A stretch of DNA of 25,835 nucleotides. It comes from CAIYMF01 sp943329595 (GTDB taxonomy: Bacteria; Actinomycetota; Actinomycetes; S36-B12; CAIYMF01). The DNA lies in assembly GCA_943329595.2 (NCBI GenBank), contig CALQEM020000022.1, positions 1 through 25,835 of the forward strand, given 5' to 3'. This document shows, piece by piece, positions 13,985-22,642 of this stretch; within the stretch, counting starts at the first letter, position 1, and the number at the start of each line of letters is the position of its first letter. A program made the translations under genes and the position numbers. Under the pieces are notes generated by a model. That model had not been told where the DNA came from, made no database searches, and saw only the letters and a list, made by a program, of their open reading frames with translations.

Positions 13985-14776
13985 GTGAGCGCCGTTATGC
14001 GCAACACCACCGATGTTGAGGTTGCCGGAATGCGGCTCCACGTGGTGATGGAGGGAAGCGGTGATCCGCTTCTGTTCTTGCACGGAAGTGGCGATTTGGG
14101 GTCGTGGCCTGACGTGCTGTCGGAGTTGAGCCGACACTTCACGGTGATTCGGCCCGATCACCCCGGATATTCCGGAAGCGCAGACGGAGATTCCATTGAA
14201 AGTGTGCACGACATTTCATTCGTCTACCTGTCGTTGCTGGGCCAACTCGGTTTTGATCGCGTGAACCTCATGGGGGTCAGTCTCGGGGGCTGGATCGCCG
14301 CCGACATGGCCGCAACGGAACCGAGTCGTTTCGACCGACTAGTGCTCGTCGATGCTGCCGGCCTTCGTCCTCGGGGCACTTACCCCGACTACTTCATGCT
14401 CACCCCTGTCGAACTCGCGGCGCAGGTTTACGCGACTGATTCGATGCGCGATTCGATGGGCGCCTTCATGGCGGATTTGGAAAGCGACACGGAGCTCTTT
14501 CACAGGTATCTGCGAAACCGGGCGGCCACTGCTCACCTCGCGTTCAACCCCTACATGCATGATCCGCAACTTCTCAGTCGAGTGCACAGAATCAGAGCAA
14601 AGACACTGGTCCTCTGGGGGGCCAAGGACGGCGTCCTGCCTGTGGAGACTTCAGATGCCTGGTTGGAGGCAATCCCAGCCGCTGAGCGAGTGGTCATTGA
14701 CGATGCTGGGCACCTGCCTCACATCGAGCAACCGGAACAGTTTCTCGCCGCCGTTCGTCCGTTTCTCGGCCTCTGA
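13985..14776 (+). CDS. Alpha/beta hydrolase (MhpC-like)
   Basis: Serine hydrolase of 263 residues. The nucleophile elbow GVSLGG has S99, the acid is D215 in LWGAKDGVLP, and the base is H243 in DDAGHLPHIE; the oxyanion-hole HGSG is near 53-56. The lid region (about 130-190) is the variable part that sets the substrate. Family members cleave esters, lactones or C-C bonds of meta-cleavage products. GTG 13985 is preceded by GGAGGG; the open frame to the left overlaps the aldehyde dehydrogenase and is not used. Placed 27 bp before the luciferase-like monooxygenase, it could hydrolyse that enzyme's ester or lactone product, which is inference. Confidence 0.87.
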   Translation: MSAVMRNTTDVEVAGMRLHVVMEGSGDPLLFLHGSGDLGSWPDVLSELSRHFTVIRPDHPGYSGSADGDSIESVHDISFVYLSLLGQLGFDRVNLMGVSLGGWIAADMAATEPSRFDRLVLVDAAGLRPRGTYPDYFMLTPVELAAQVYATDSMRDSMGAFMADLESDTELFHRYLRNRAATAHLAFNPYMHDPQLLSRVHRIRAKTLVLWGAKDGVLPVETSDAWLEAIPAAERVVIDDAGHLPHIEQPEQFLAAVRPFLGL

Positions 14777-14803
14777 TCACTTGAATCGACTAGGAGCATT
14801 TGC

Positions 14804-15964
14804 ATGAAGATCTTTGGTTTCCACCTCATGCCGTGGCCGTACCTATCGAAGGATGACATAGCCAACAGTGACTCGTCCTGGGTCACGATGTCGAACGCCC
14901 TGTATGACCCTGTGAAGGGACACGAGCTCTACGAGACCTACTTCAACCAACTCGTGATGTACGACGAGGTCGGTTTCGATGGAGTGTCAGTCAATGAGCA
15001 CCACCAGACGGCCTACGGTCTTATGCCATCAGCCAATATGACGGCGGCGATGTTGGTGCCGCGGGTCAAAGGAACGATCGCGATTCTCGGTAACGCATTG
15101 TCGTTGCATGACCATCCGCTCAAGGTGGCCGAAGAGGTTGCGTACCTTGACGTCGTCTCCGGCGGCCGCATCATCAGCGGATTTGTGCGTGGGATCGGTG
15201 CGGAGTATCACTCACTCTCGATGGACCCAAGCACTAGTCGTGAGCGCTTCTATGAGGCGCATGACCTCATCATCAAGGCGTGGACCGATCCCGGCCCGTT
15301 TGAGTGGTACGGCAAGCATTACAAGTTCCGTTACGTCAATCCATGGCCTCGCCCCCTACAGCAGCCGCACCCGCCGATTTGGAGTCCGTCGCAGGGCAGT
15401 GCCGAGACAGTTGAGTGGGCGGCTAAGAACAAGTACGTCTACCTTCAGACATTCAGCGATACCAAGAGTTGCGAACGAATCTTCGCAGAGCTTCGTGAGG
15501 CCCAGGAACGTCACCATGGGGTTGCGCTTCCGGAGTATGCGGGGTGGTCCGTACCGGTATACGTCGGTGATACGGACGAGTCCGCACTCCGTGAGGCCAA
15601 GCCGCATATCGAGCACCTCTTCAACGACCTTCTCCGAATGCGGCGCGATCAGTTGTTCCCCGCTGGGTACCTCACTGTCGAGTCAACCTCTCGCGTCATG
15701 TCGGCCAAGTCCAAGGGACTCGGCATCGGTCGTAAGACGTGCGAGGAGTTGATGGAGGCGGGAATCATCATCGTCGGGAGCGCTGAAACAGTGCGCGACA
15801 CCATCGTGGATCGGCAGCGTGCTCTTGGCTTCGGAAACTTCAGTGGAATCTTCCACTTCGGCACTCTGCCTGACGAACTCTTTCGAGCTAGCTTGACCCG
15901 CTTTGCCTCACACGTTCTACCGACTGTTCGGACTCTTGGCTCGCCCGTTCTTGTATCCGACTGA
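14804..15964 (+). CDS. Luciferase-like (LLM class) flavin-dependent monooxygenase
   Basis: FMNH2-dependent monooxygenase with the bacterial-luciferase TIM barrel, 386 residues. Typical pieces are DGVSVNEHHQTAYG (about 58-72), LGNALSLHDHPLKVAEEVAYLDVVSGGRI read in parts (95-125), FVRGIGAEYHSL, and a C-terminal IVGSAETVRDTI. It carries no flavin reductase domain, so reduced FMN must come from another protein; the reductase at 8770 is suitable. The ribosome site AGGAG lies 8 nt before ATG 14804. The family includes type II Baeyer-Villiger monooxygenases and C-S or C-N bond-cleaving enzymes; which applies here is unknown. Confidence 0.9.
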   Translation: MKIFGFHLMPWPYLSKDDIANSDSSWVTMSNALYDPVKGHELYETYFNQLVMYDEVGFDGVSVNEHHQTAYGLMPSANMTAAMLVPRVKGTIAILGNALSLHDHPLKVAEEVAYLDVVSGGRIISGFVRGIGAEYHSLSMDPSTSRERFYEAHDLIIKAWTDPGPFEWYGKHYKFRYVNPWPRPLQQPHPPIWSPSQGSAETVEWAAKNKYVYLQTFSDTKSCERIFAELREAQERHHGVALPEYAGWSVPVYVGDTDESALREAKPHIEHLFNDLLRMRRDQLFPAGYLTVESTSRVMSAKSKGLGIGRKTCEELMEAGIIIVGSAETVRDTIVDRQRALGFGNFSGIFHFGTLPDELFRASLTRFASHVLPTVRTLGSPVLVSD

Positions 15965-15988
15965 TAACACATTCATTAAGGAGAAGGC

Positions 15989-17584
15989 ATGGACAACTTC
16001 CGTGTAGATCGGCGCGAACTGCTCATTGGTGCTCTGGGCTTAGGTGCCCTTGGCTTGGTGCCAGGCCTTGCCGGCTGCTCTACTGCAAGCGGCGGTGGCG
16101 CGAGTGCATCCGCGGGTAGTGCAAGTGCATCAGCCAGTGCGTCATCCTCAGGGATTCAGCCCAAAAAGGGTGGACTCCTGCGAGTTGGACTTGGCGGTGG
16201 AGGTACGCAGGAGACTGCCGACGCGCACTTCGGCGTGCTTGCCAACTCCGATCTTGCTCGGGCGCTCAACCTCTACGCTTCGCTGTACGCGCGCGACCCA
16301 CAAACGTTGGCTCTGTCGCCATCCCTTGCTGAGTCTGCTGAGCCAAATGTGGACGGAAGCGTTTGGACGATGCGCCTGATCGAGGGTGCCGAGTTCCACA
16401 ACGGCAAGTCAGTTACTGCCGACGACCTGATCTTCACTGTTCAGCGAATCTTCGACAAGCAGGGCTCGGTCGCTGCGATGATGCCGTGGGTGGATCCCAA
16501 GACTCTGAAGAAGGTCGACGCGCGCACCGTGCAGTTCCCGCTGAAGACGCCGACGGCGCTGTTCACTGAACCTTTCGCGATGATTGCGGCCGGTGTTGTA
16601 CCTGTGGGTTATGACCCGGCCAAGCCGGTGGGCTCAGGGCCGTTCCAGTTGGTCAGCTTCACGCCAGGTCAAGAGACGGTCATGAAGCGCTTCGAGAACT
16701 ACTTTGGGGATGTGTGGCTTGATGAGTTGCACTTCGTCTCCTTCAACGATGACGCGCCCCGGATCAACGCGTTGCTGTCCGGAGACATTCAGGCCACGGA
16801 AGCGATCCCGCCTGGTCAAATTGAAGTGGTGAAGTCACAAGGCACCATTCAGACAATCGAATCGGAGAGCGGGGCAACTCGGTTCTTCTCGATGAGAGTG
16901 GATCAGGCCCCGTTCGACGACGTGCGAGTTCGCCAGGCGATGCGGTTGATCGCGGAGCGGCCTCAGATGATCCAGCAGTCTTTGGCTGGCTATGGGCAGG
17001 TCGGCAACGACCTGTTCAACAAGTACGACCCCGACTACCGGGCCGACCTCGTGCGATCGCAGAACATCGAGGAGGCCAAGGCCCTTCTAGCCTCGGCGGG
17101 AAAGAGTGGACTCACTGTCGAGCTCGCCACTGCCCCCTACATCGCAGGCATCGTCGAAGCCTCTCAAGTGCTGGTGGAGCAGGCGAAGGCGGCTGGGGTC
17201 ACCATTCAGTTGAAGAAGATGGACTTGCCGACCTACTTCGCCGGCTACGGCAAGTGGAACTTCTCAGGCGACTTCTTCAATGCGAACGAGTACTTCATCC
17301 AGGTCTCGTTGAATCAGCTGCCAAACAGTACCTTTAACATCACGCACTTTGATGACCCCGAGTACAACGCCCTTTACGCCAAGGGGGTCGCTGAGCTTGA
17401 TGCCACGAAGCGCAAGGAGATTGCGGGGGCAATGCAGCAAATTGAGTTTGATCGGGGAGGAAACCTCGTGTGGACCTATGCGACTGTCGTCGACGCCGTG
17501 GCCAACAACGTACAGGGACTTGTTCCTGACAAGTACGGATTGCCGTTAACTTCGTATGGCTTCAACCGCGCATGGCTGACGTAG
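15989..17584 (+). CDS. ABC importer substrate-binding lipoprotein (peptide/nickel family 5)
   Basis: Extracellular solute-binding protein of 531 residues that delivers substrate to the permeases encoded next. The N-terminus has RR at 8-9, a hydrophobic stretch, and the lipobox LAGC with C30, so it is a lipoprotein, possibly exported by Tat. Residues 31-55 form a Ser/Ala/Gly linker. The mature part is a family 5 (DppA/OppA) protein: LAESAEPNVDGSVWTMRL, EFHNGKSVTADDLIFTVQRI in two phrases, and GSGPFQLVSF. A strong AAGGAG precedes ATG 15989. Its 3' end overlaps the first permease by 13 nt. This family also carries oligosaccharides, opines and other organics, so a peptide substrate should not be assumed. 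Confidence 0.92.
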   Translation: MDNFRVDRRELLIGALGLGALGLVPGLAGCSTASGGGASASAGSASASASASSSGIQPKKGGLLRVGLGGGGTQETADAHFGVLANSDLARALNLYASLYARDPQTLALSPSLAESAEPNVDGSVWTMRLIEGAEFHNGKSVTADDLIFTVQRIFDKQGSVAAMMPWVDPKTLKKVDARTVQFPLKTPTALFTEPFAMIAAGVVPVGYDPAKPVGSGPFQLVSFTPGQETVMKRFENYFGDVWLDELHFVSFNDDAPRINALLSGDIQATEAIPPGQIEVVKSQGTIQTIESESGATRFFSMRVDQAPFDDVRVRQAMRLIAERPQMIQQSLAGYGQVGNDLFNKYDPDYRADLVRSQNIEEAKALLASAGKSGLTVELATAPYIAGIVEASQVLVEQAKAAGVTIQLKKMDLPTYFAGYGKWNFSGDFFNANEYFIQVSLNQLPNSTFNITHFDDPEYNALYAKGVAELDATKRKEIAGAMQQIEFDRGGNLVWTYATVVDAVANNVQGLVPDKYGLPLTSYGFNRAWLT

Positions 17585-18618
17585 GTCTGACAACTCCTCC
17601 GCAACCCTCTGCTGCTGACGGTGTCAATGGGGTCGGCGACTTGCCGCAGAAGGCGGGTCGCCGTTTCCCGTGGTGGGCCCGAAGGGTCATTTCCGCAGCT
17701 CTGACCTTAGTTGCAGTCTCGTTTCTTATCTTTGCCGCGACTCAGATTCTTCCGGGAGACGCCGCCCTTGCCATTCTGGGAAGGGAGGCGACCCCTGAAC
17801 GACTGGAAGCGTTGCGCGCACAGTTGGGCTTGGATCGTCCGTGGCTCGTGCAGTACGTCGACTGGGCCCGTGGATTCCTCACCGGGGATCTGGGTTCGTC
17901 GCTCGTGAGTGCAAACGAGGTGACGGAGGTGATGCGCACGCGCGCGATGAATTCCCTCACATTGGTCGTGATGGCGATCTGCATCACACTCCCTCTCAGC
18001 GTCATCATCGGCGTCTATACCGCTGCTCGAAGGGATCGACTCGGCGACCATGTATCAAGTTCGATCATGCTCGTGTTGAACTCACTGCCTGAGTTCGTGA
18101 TCGCATTGCTCCTCATCGTGCTACTCAGCACGGTTGTGTGGCGGATCTTCCCTTCGGTGGCGCTGTTTCCATCGGGCGATACCGCGCTCTACCATCCACG
18201 CGAAATGGTGCTTCCTGTTCTGACGTTGGTCTTGGCCACCAGTCCCTACCTCACCCGTCTCGTGCGCGCATCCATGATCGATGAACTTGAGTCTGAGTAC
18301 GTGACCATGAGTCGGTTGAAGGGAGTGTCGGAATACCGAGTCGTGGTGCGACACGCGTTGCGCAATTCCCTCGTTCCGTTGATTCAGGGCACCGCAATGA
18401 TCTTGGCCTACCTGGCGGGGGGCATCGTCATCGTGGAGTACATCTTCCGCTTCCCGGGACTCGGCGGATTGCTTCTTGAGTCCGTCTCAGCGAGGGATCT
18501 GCCGGTGATTCAGGCAACCGCACTACTGCTAGCCGCTGTGTACGTGCTTGCCAACCTTGCGGCCGATCTCCTATCTGTAGCCGTGACTCCTCGACTTCGT
18601 CACGGAGATGGACTGTGA
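17572..18618 (+). CDS. ABC importer permease, DppB type
   Basis: Inner-membrane permease of 348 residues. After a polar N-terminus of about 40 residues come the first helix (RRVISAALTLVAVSFLIFAA), the DppB-typical periplasmic loop with LGLDRPWLVQYVDW and GDLGSSL, and further helices. The cytoplasmic EAA loop, LKGVSEYRVVVRHALRNSLVP, contacts the ATPase. The start overlaps the binding-protein gene and the stop overlaps the next permease (GTGA), so expression is coupled. It forms the channel with the DppC-type partner. Confidence 0.92.
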   Translation: MADVGLTTPPQPSAADGVNGVGDLPQKAGRRFPWWARRVISAALTLVAVSFLIFAATQILPGDAALAILGREATPERLEALRAQLGLDRPWLVQYVDWARGFLTGDLGSSLVSANEVTEVMRTRAMNSLTLVVMAICITLPLSVIIGVYTAARRDRLGDHVSSSIMLVLNSLPEFVIALLLIVLLSTVVWRIFPSVALFPSGDTALYHPREMVLPVLTLVLATSPYLTRLVRASMIDELESEYVTMSRLKGVSEYRVVVRHALRNSLVPLIQGTAMILAYLAGGIVIVEYIFRFPGLGGLLLESVSARDLPVIQATALLLAAVYVLANLAADLLSVAVTPRLRHGDGL

Positions 18619-19523
18619 GCGTGGATTCGGGGCAGTCGCGCACGGGCAATCAGTCGCCCCTCAATGAGAGGGCACTGCATCGTTCAGCGTGGGGACGCAC
18701 GTGGCGTCAGGCGTTAGCGATGGGGCGTACCCGGGTGGGGTTGACCATTCTGGCGTTTGTTTTGCTCGTGGCGGTGGTGGGACCTCTGGTCGCACCTCGA
18801 AGCCCGAATGAGTTTGCGGGCATGCCATTTGCTAAGCCCGGGAACGGAGCGTTTTTGGGGACGGACTTCCTCGGGCAAGATGTTCTCAGTCGAGTACTCC
18901 ACGGCGGGTTGAGCGTGTTGTGGATGGCGGTCGCAGCAACCGGACTAGGCGTGCTCCTTGGTCTCGCTGTTGGAATGGCGGCCGGTTATCTCGGGGGAAT
19001 GGTCGACGAGATTCTCATGTGGTTCTCCGATGTCGTGATGGCGTTTCCGCAGATCGTTCTCGCGATCGTCTTCGTCTCCATGGTGGGTCCACAGCCGTGG
19101 TTGATTGTCATCGTCGTGGCCCTGTCGCATGTGCCGCGGGTCGCGCGACTCGTTCGAAGTCTGACTCAGGGTGTCGCGCGAAGTGAGTACGTTGAGGCAG
19201 CCGAAGCGATTGGCATGCCAACGCGGCGTATCGCAGTGCGCGAGGTGTTGCCGAATCTGATCACCCCGCTCACGGTCGAGTCTACGATTCGATTGGCGTG
19301 GTCAGTGGCGATCGTTGCGGCACTTTCCTTTGTTGGCTTTGGGGTACAGCCTCCTATCGCAGACTGGGGCTTGATGATCAACGAGAACCGGACTGGTTTG
19401 GTTGTTCAGCCGCTGGCAGTGCTAGTGCCGATGGCGATGGTCGCGCTATTTGCTCTTGGCGCCAGCCTCGTTGGCGAAGGCTTCGCTCGAACCGTTGCCG
19501 GCGTCGACCGAAAGGGGGCCTGA
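18615..19523 (+). CDS. ABC importer permease, DppC type
   Basis: Second channel subunit, 302 residues. A cytoplasmic N-terminal region is followed by a helix (VGLTILAFVLLVAVVGPLVA), the DppC-typical loop with FLGTDFLGQDVLSRVLHGG, and four to five more helices. The EAA loop carries EAIGMPTRRIAVREVLPN near 194-211. GTG 18615 overlaps the preceding stop, and the ATPase gene begins 4 nt after its own stop. A partner of the permease at 17572. Confidence 0.92.
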   Translation: MSVDSGQSRTGNQSPLNERALHRSAWGRTWRQALAMGRTRVGLTILAFVLLVAVVGPLVAPRSPNEFAGMPFAKPGNGAFLGTDFLGQDVLSRVLHGGLSVLWMAVAATGLGVLLGLAVGMAAGYLGGMVDEILMWFSDVVMAFPQIVLAIVFVSMVGPQPWLIVIVVALSHVPRVARLVRSLTQGVARSEYVEAAEAIGMPTRRIAVREVLPNLITPLTVESTIRLAWSVAIVAALSFVGFGVQPPIADWGLMINENRTGLVVQPLAVLVPMAMVALFALGASLVGEGFARTVAGVDRKGA

Positions 19524-19527
19524 GGCA

Positions 19528-21303
19528 ATGGGGCTCCTCACTGTTGATGGTCTCCGGGTGGAGTTAACCGCATCTGGCGCAGATGTGGTTGAGGACGTGT
19601 CGTTCGACGTGTCAGCGGGCGAGGTTGTGGGGATTGTTGGCGAGTCGGGTTCGGGCAAGACCACGGTAGCAACCGCACTCCTTGGGCATGCGCGCCGTGG
19701 AGCCGCAATCACTGAGGGTCGGGTTGTCATCGATGGAACGGACGTACTCGCTCTCGACCCACGTGGGTTGCGCTCAGTTCGAGGGCGGCTCGTTGCATAC
19801 GTGCCGCAGGACCCCCAGGCAGCTCTCGACCCCAGCATGCGTGTTGGCGATCAACTCGACGAGACCTTGCGGCTCCACACGGACGACTTGACTCGGGTCC
19901 AGCGCCAAGAGCGTATGGCCGAAGTGCTCACGCAGGTCGGTCTGCCGTTGGACACCAAGGGATTGCGGCGCTACCCACACGAGTTCTCTGGGGGACAGAG
20001 ACAGCGCCTGTGCATTGCGATGGCTTTCGTATGCCGGCCAAAGTTGGTCGTGCTAGACGAACCGACGACAGGTTTGGACGTTACGACTCAGGCAAAGATT
20101 CTCAACACGGTTCGTGAATTGTGCGGTCGACATGATGTGGCGGCTGTCTATGTGACTCATGATCTCGCGGTAGTGAGAAATTTGGCCAGCCGGGTTTTGG
20201 TGATGTACGGCGGAAGGATTGTCGAGAGAGCTAGTACCGACGATCTGTTTGAGCGACCTACACACCCTTATACGAGAGACCTTCTGGCCACCAATCCTGA
20301 GGTCACGACGCGTCTGGAACTACGCCCGATTGAGGGATCGTCGCCAACTCCCGGTACGCGCGAGTCGGGCTGTAGTTACCGGCCCCGCTGTAGTCGGGCA
20401 CAAGATGCATGTGTGGTTGATCCCACCCCAGTGACGATGGTCAACTCGACACACGAAGTGCGGTGTGTTCGAGCGCAGGAGTTGGTGCAACTGTCTTTAG
20501 CCGTTCGAGAGTTGCCTGAACCTGAACCCTCGCGTGGCAAAGTCACTCTCGCCGCAGTCGGTATCCGCGCCGCATATGGTGGCCGCGAGGTACTGCATGG
20601 AGTGGATTTACAGGTTGCCGCGGGCGAATGCCTAGCTTTGTTGGGAGAGTCGGGGTCGGGTAAGACGACACTCTCAAGGGCTCTTGCCGGACTCACTCCT
20701 CGAACTGCAGGTGAAGTTACTCTTGACGGTGCCGCTCTGGAAGGGAGCGCCCGCGAACGCACTAGAGAGCAACGTCAACGGCTGCAGTATGTCTTCCAGA
20801 GCCCCTACTCCTCCTTGAATCCCCGTCGCACTGTCTTTGAGAGTGTGTCCGCGCCACTGGAAGTCCTGTTCGACATGTCGCGTTCCGAACTGACTGATCG
20901 AGCGCTCGAAGCATTGCGTCGCGTATCACTGGAGCCGCGGGTAGCAGATAGATTCCCGGACCAACTCTCTGGTGGTGAACGTCAACGGGTGGCCATTGCG
21001 CGCGCGTTGGTTTGTGAGCCAGAAGTACTCATTTGCGATGAGGTGACGTCGGCTCTGGATGTGTCTGTTCAAGCATCAATAGTTCGGCTACTCACCCGAT
21101 TGCAGCATGAGGATGGTCTCGCGATTGTGTTCGTGACGCACAATCTGGCACTGGTCCGAACTATCGCTGATCGGGTGCAGGTGATGCGTGATGGGGTCAC
21201 AGTCGAGGAAGGAACGGTCGAGACAGTCGTTCGTGCTCCGGCCCACGAGTACACCAAGCAGCTCATTGCAGATACCCCCCGAATGCGTTGGGAGATGTCG
21301 TGA
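19528..21303 (+). CDS. Fused double ATPase of the peptide-type ABC importer (DppD-DppF fusion)
   Basis: Cytoplasmic motor of the importer with both nucleotide-binding domains in one chain of 591 residues. Domain 1 has Walker A GESGSGKTT at 38-46, signature FSGGQRQR at 153-160 and Walker B LVVLDEPTTGLD. It ends in the oligopeptide-type tail with clustered cysteines (GCSYRPRCSRAQDAC). Domain 2 has Walker A GESGSGKTT at 373-381, signature LSGGERQR at 480-487 and Walker B VLICDEVTSALD. I start at ATG 19528, 4 nt after the permease gene; the frame is open back to 19450 but that part overlaps the permease. Such fusions are common in actinobacteria and proteobacteria. Both sites look catalytically complete. 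Confidence 0.92.
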   Translation: MGLLTVDGLRVELTASGADVVEDVSFDVSAGEVVGIVGESGSGKTTVATALLGHARRGAAITEGRVVIDGTDVLALDPRGLRSVRGRLVAYVPQDPQAALDPSMRVGDQLDETLRLHTDDLTRVQRQERMAEVLTQVGLPLDTKGLRRYPHEFSGGQRQRLCIAMAFVCRPKLVVLDEPTTGLDVTTQAKILNTVRELCGRHDVAAVYVTHDLAVVRNLASRVLVMYGGRIVERASTDDLFERPTHPYTRDLLATNPEVTTRLELRPIEGSSPTPGTRESGCSYRPRCSRAQDACVVDPTPVTMVNSTHEVRCVRAQELVQLSLAVRELPEPEPSRGKVTLAAVGIRAAYGGREVLHGVDLQVAAGECLALLGESGSGKTTLSRALAGLTPRTAGEVTLDGAALEGSARERTREQRQRLQYVFQSPYSSLNPRRTVFESVSAPLEVLFDMSRSELTDRALEALRRVSLEPRVADRFPDQLSGGERQRVAIARALVCEPEVLICDEVTSALDVSVQASIVRLLTRLQHEDGLAIVFVTHNLALVRTIADRVQVMRDGVTVEEGTVETVVRAPAHEYTKQLIADTPRMRWEMS

Positions 21304-22304
21304 AGGCGTTGGTCTGGAAGGGTCCCAATGACATACGCGTTGAGGAGGTTCGTGAGCCCGAGCTATCAGCGGGAAGTGTGTTGATCCGGGTCACGTCTGC
21401 GTCAATCTGTGGTTCCGATATTGCTGGCTATACGGGGAGAATGGGGAATCGCTCGCCGGGCCAAATCATGGGTCACGAGTTCGCCGGAGTCGTCGTTGAC
21501 GTTGCAGGCGGTGGCGGTGGCGAGTGGGTGGGTCGGCGGGTAACCGTGAACCCCCTGGTGACCTGTGGCGTGTGTCGCGCCTGCGTGTCGGGGAACCGCC
21601 AGCGGTGTAACGAGGCCACCTTGATCGGTGTACATCGGTCCGGTGGTTTCGCTGAGGCGGTCTCAGTGCCCCTGCCCAATGCGATCGCCCTGACTGCAGA
21701 CTTCCCCGAGTTGCTCGCATCGTTGGTTGAGCCGGTGTCTCACGGATTTCACGGAGCGCGCATTGCTGTCGACGGAATTTCGGGAGGGTCCCTTCTGGTG
21801 CTCGGTGGCGGGCCTGTTGGCCTGTTCGCAGCGCTCGCTGCACGCCGCCTTGGGGCCGAACGGATTGCGCTGCTTGAGCGCGATCCACAACGGGTGGCAC
21901 TCGCGAGGGGTATGGGGTTGACGGCATTCGAATCTGCCTCTGATTCCAACGCGGACACGGAGCGGCCCGATGTAGTGATCGACGCGGTCGGTAGCTTCGC
22001 CACCCGGTCGCTTGCGGTTGAACTCGTGCGGCGGGGAGGTCTCGTTGTACTCGACGGCTTGGCCGAACCAACTGGTGAGTTCCCCTTCATGCAGGCCATC
22101 GTCAAAGAGGTTGAGCTGCGCGGTGCCTTCGCTTACGCATCGGGTGACTTCGAGTCGGCGATTGCCGCACTGACCGCTGATGTATTCGGCATCGAAGCGT
22201 TGGTCGAGACGACCTCATTTCAACGGGGACCCGCCACGTTCCAAGCGATGGCCGCCGGTGAACTGTCAGTCCTTAAGACCGTGCTCGAGGTTTCGACACC
22301 TTGA
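21300..22304 (+). CDS. Zinc-dependent medium-chain dehydrogenase (threonine/sorbitol dehydrogenase-like)
   Basis: NAD(P)-dependent oxidoreductase for a secondary alcohol or polyol, 334 residues. Catalytic zinc ligands are C37 (SICGSD) and H59-E60 (MGHEFAG), and the structural zinc ligands are C89, C92, C95 and C103. The Rossmann motif GGGPVG lies near 167. The spacing around LVEPVSHGFHGARI is that of the sorbitol/threonine dehydrogenase branch. It is a different subfamily from the enzyme at 11189. GTG 21300 overlaps the ATPase stop (GTGA) and has GGGAG at a good distance. Lying directly after the importer, it probably acts early on the imported compound. Confidence 0.88.
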   Translation: MKALVWKGPNDIRVEEVREPELSAGSVLIRVTSASICGSDIAGYTGRMGNRSPGQIMGHEFAGVVVDVAGGGGGEWVGRRVTVNPLVTCGVCRACVSGNRQRCNEATLIGVHRSGGFAEAVSVPLPNAIALTADFPELLASLVEPVSHGFHGARIAVDGISGGSLLVLGGGPVGLFAALAARRLGAERIALLERDPQRVALARGMGLTAFESASDSNADTERPDVVIDAVGSFATRSLAVELVRRGGLVVLDGLAEPTGEFPFMQAIVKEVELRGAFAYASGDFESAIAALTADVFGIEALVETTSFQRGPATFQAMAAGELSVLKTVLEVSTP

Positions 22305-22642
22305 CCGGCGCCATGGTCGCTGTCCCGGTGGAAGATGTGGAGGCAGCAGTGCAGAGATGGGGGATCTGGGGAGCCCGAGTACTCAAGCGTGATGGCAATC
22401 GGTTTGCACTGCTCGACCTCGCTGGTGCGAGTGTGGCGCTGTGTGGTCCCGACGACCCGAACCGGCCCGCGGCAGTGTCGCTGGTTCTAGAAGTGGATTC
22501 ATTGGATCAACCGCTCGGTGCTGCCGTCACGACAGGAGCGAGCGTCATTGATGACCGTGACTACCGTGGCCGGCGACAAGTTGTGCTGAGAGCCGCGGAC
22601 CCCCTCGACGTCATTGTGACCGAAAGGGGAGAACTGCCATGA
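22301..22642 (+). CDS. Small VOC-like (glyoxalase-fold) protein
   Basis: A 113-residue protein whose pattern suggests a single VOC half-barrel pair: VAVPVEDVEAAVQRWGIWGARV, then FALLDLAGASVALCG, then SLVLEVDSLDQPLGAAVTTGA and a final RRQVVLRAADPLDVIV. The usual metal-binding histidine and glutamate positions are not evident, so it may be non-catalytic or bind metal differently. The start is TTG 22301, overlapping the preceding stop, or ATG 22313. The stop overlaps the next start (ATGA). I would place it as an accessory or epimerase-like member of the pathway, with low certainty. Confidence 0.65.
   Translation: MTGAMVAVPVEDVEAAVQRWGIWGARVLKRDGNRFALLDLAGASVALCGPDDPNRPAAVSLVLEVDSLDQPLGAAVTTGASVIDDRDYRGRRQVVLRAADPLDVIVTERGELP

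Noticed and set aside
16083..16151. Ser/Ala/Gly-rich repeats in the binding protein as a tandem repeat element
   Set aside because: An ordinary flexible linker after a lipoprotein cysteine, with degenerate codons and no DNA-level repeat unit.
19450..19527. Upstream extension of the fused ATPase
   Set aside because: It lies inside the DppC-type permease gene; the ABC domain begins at ATG 19528, 4 nt after that gene.
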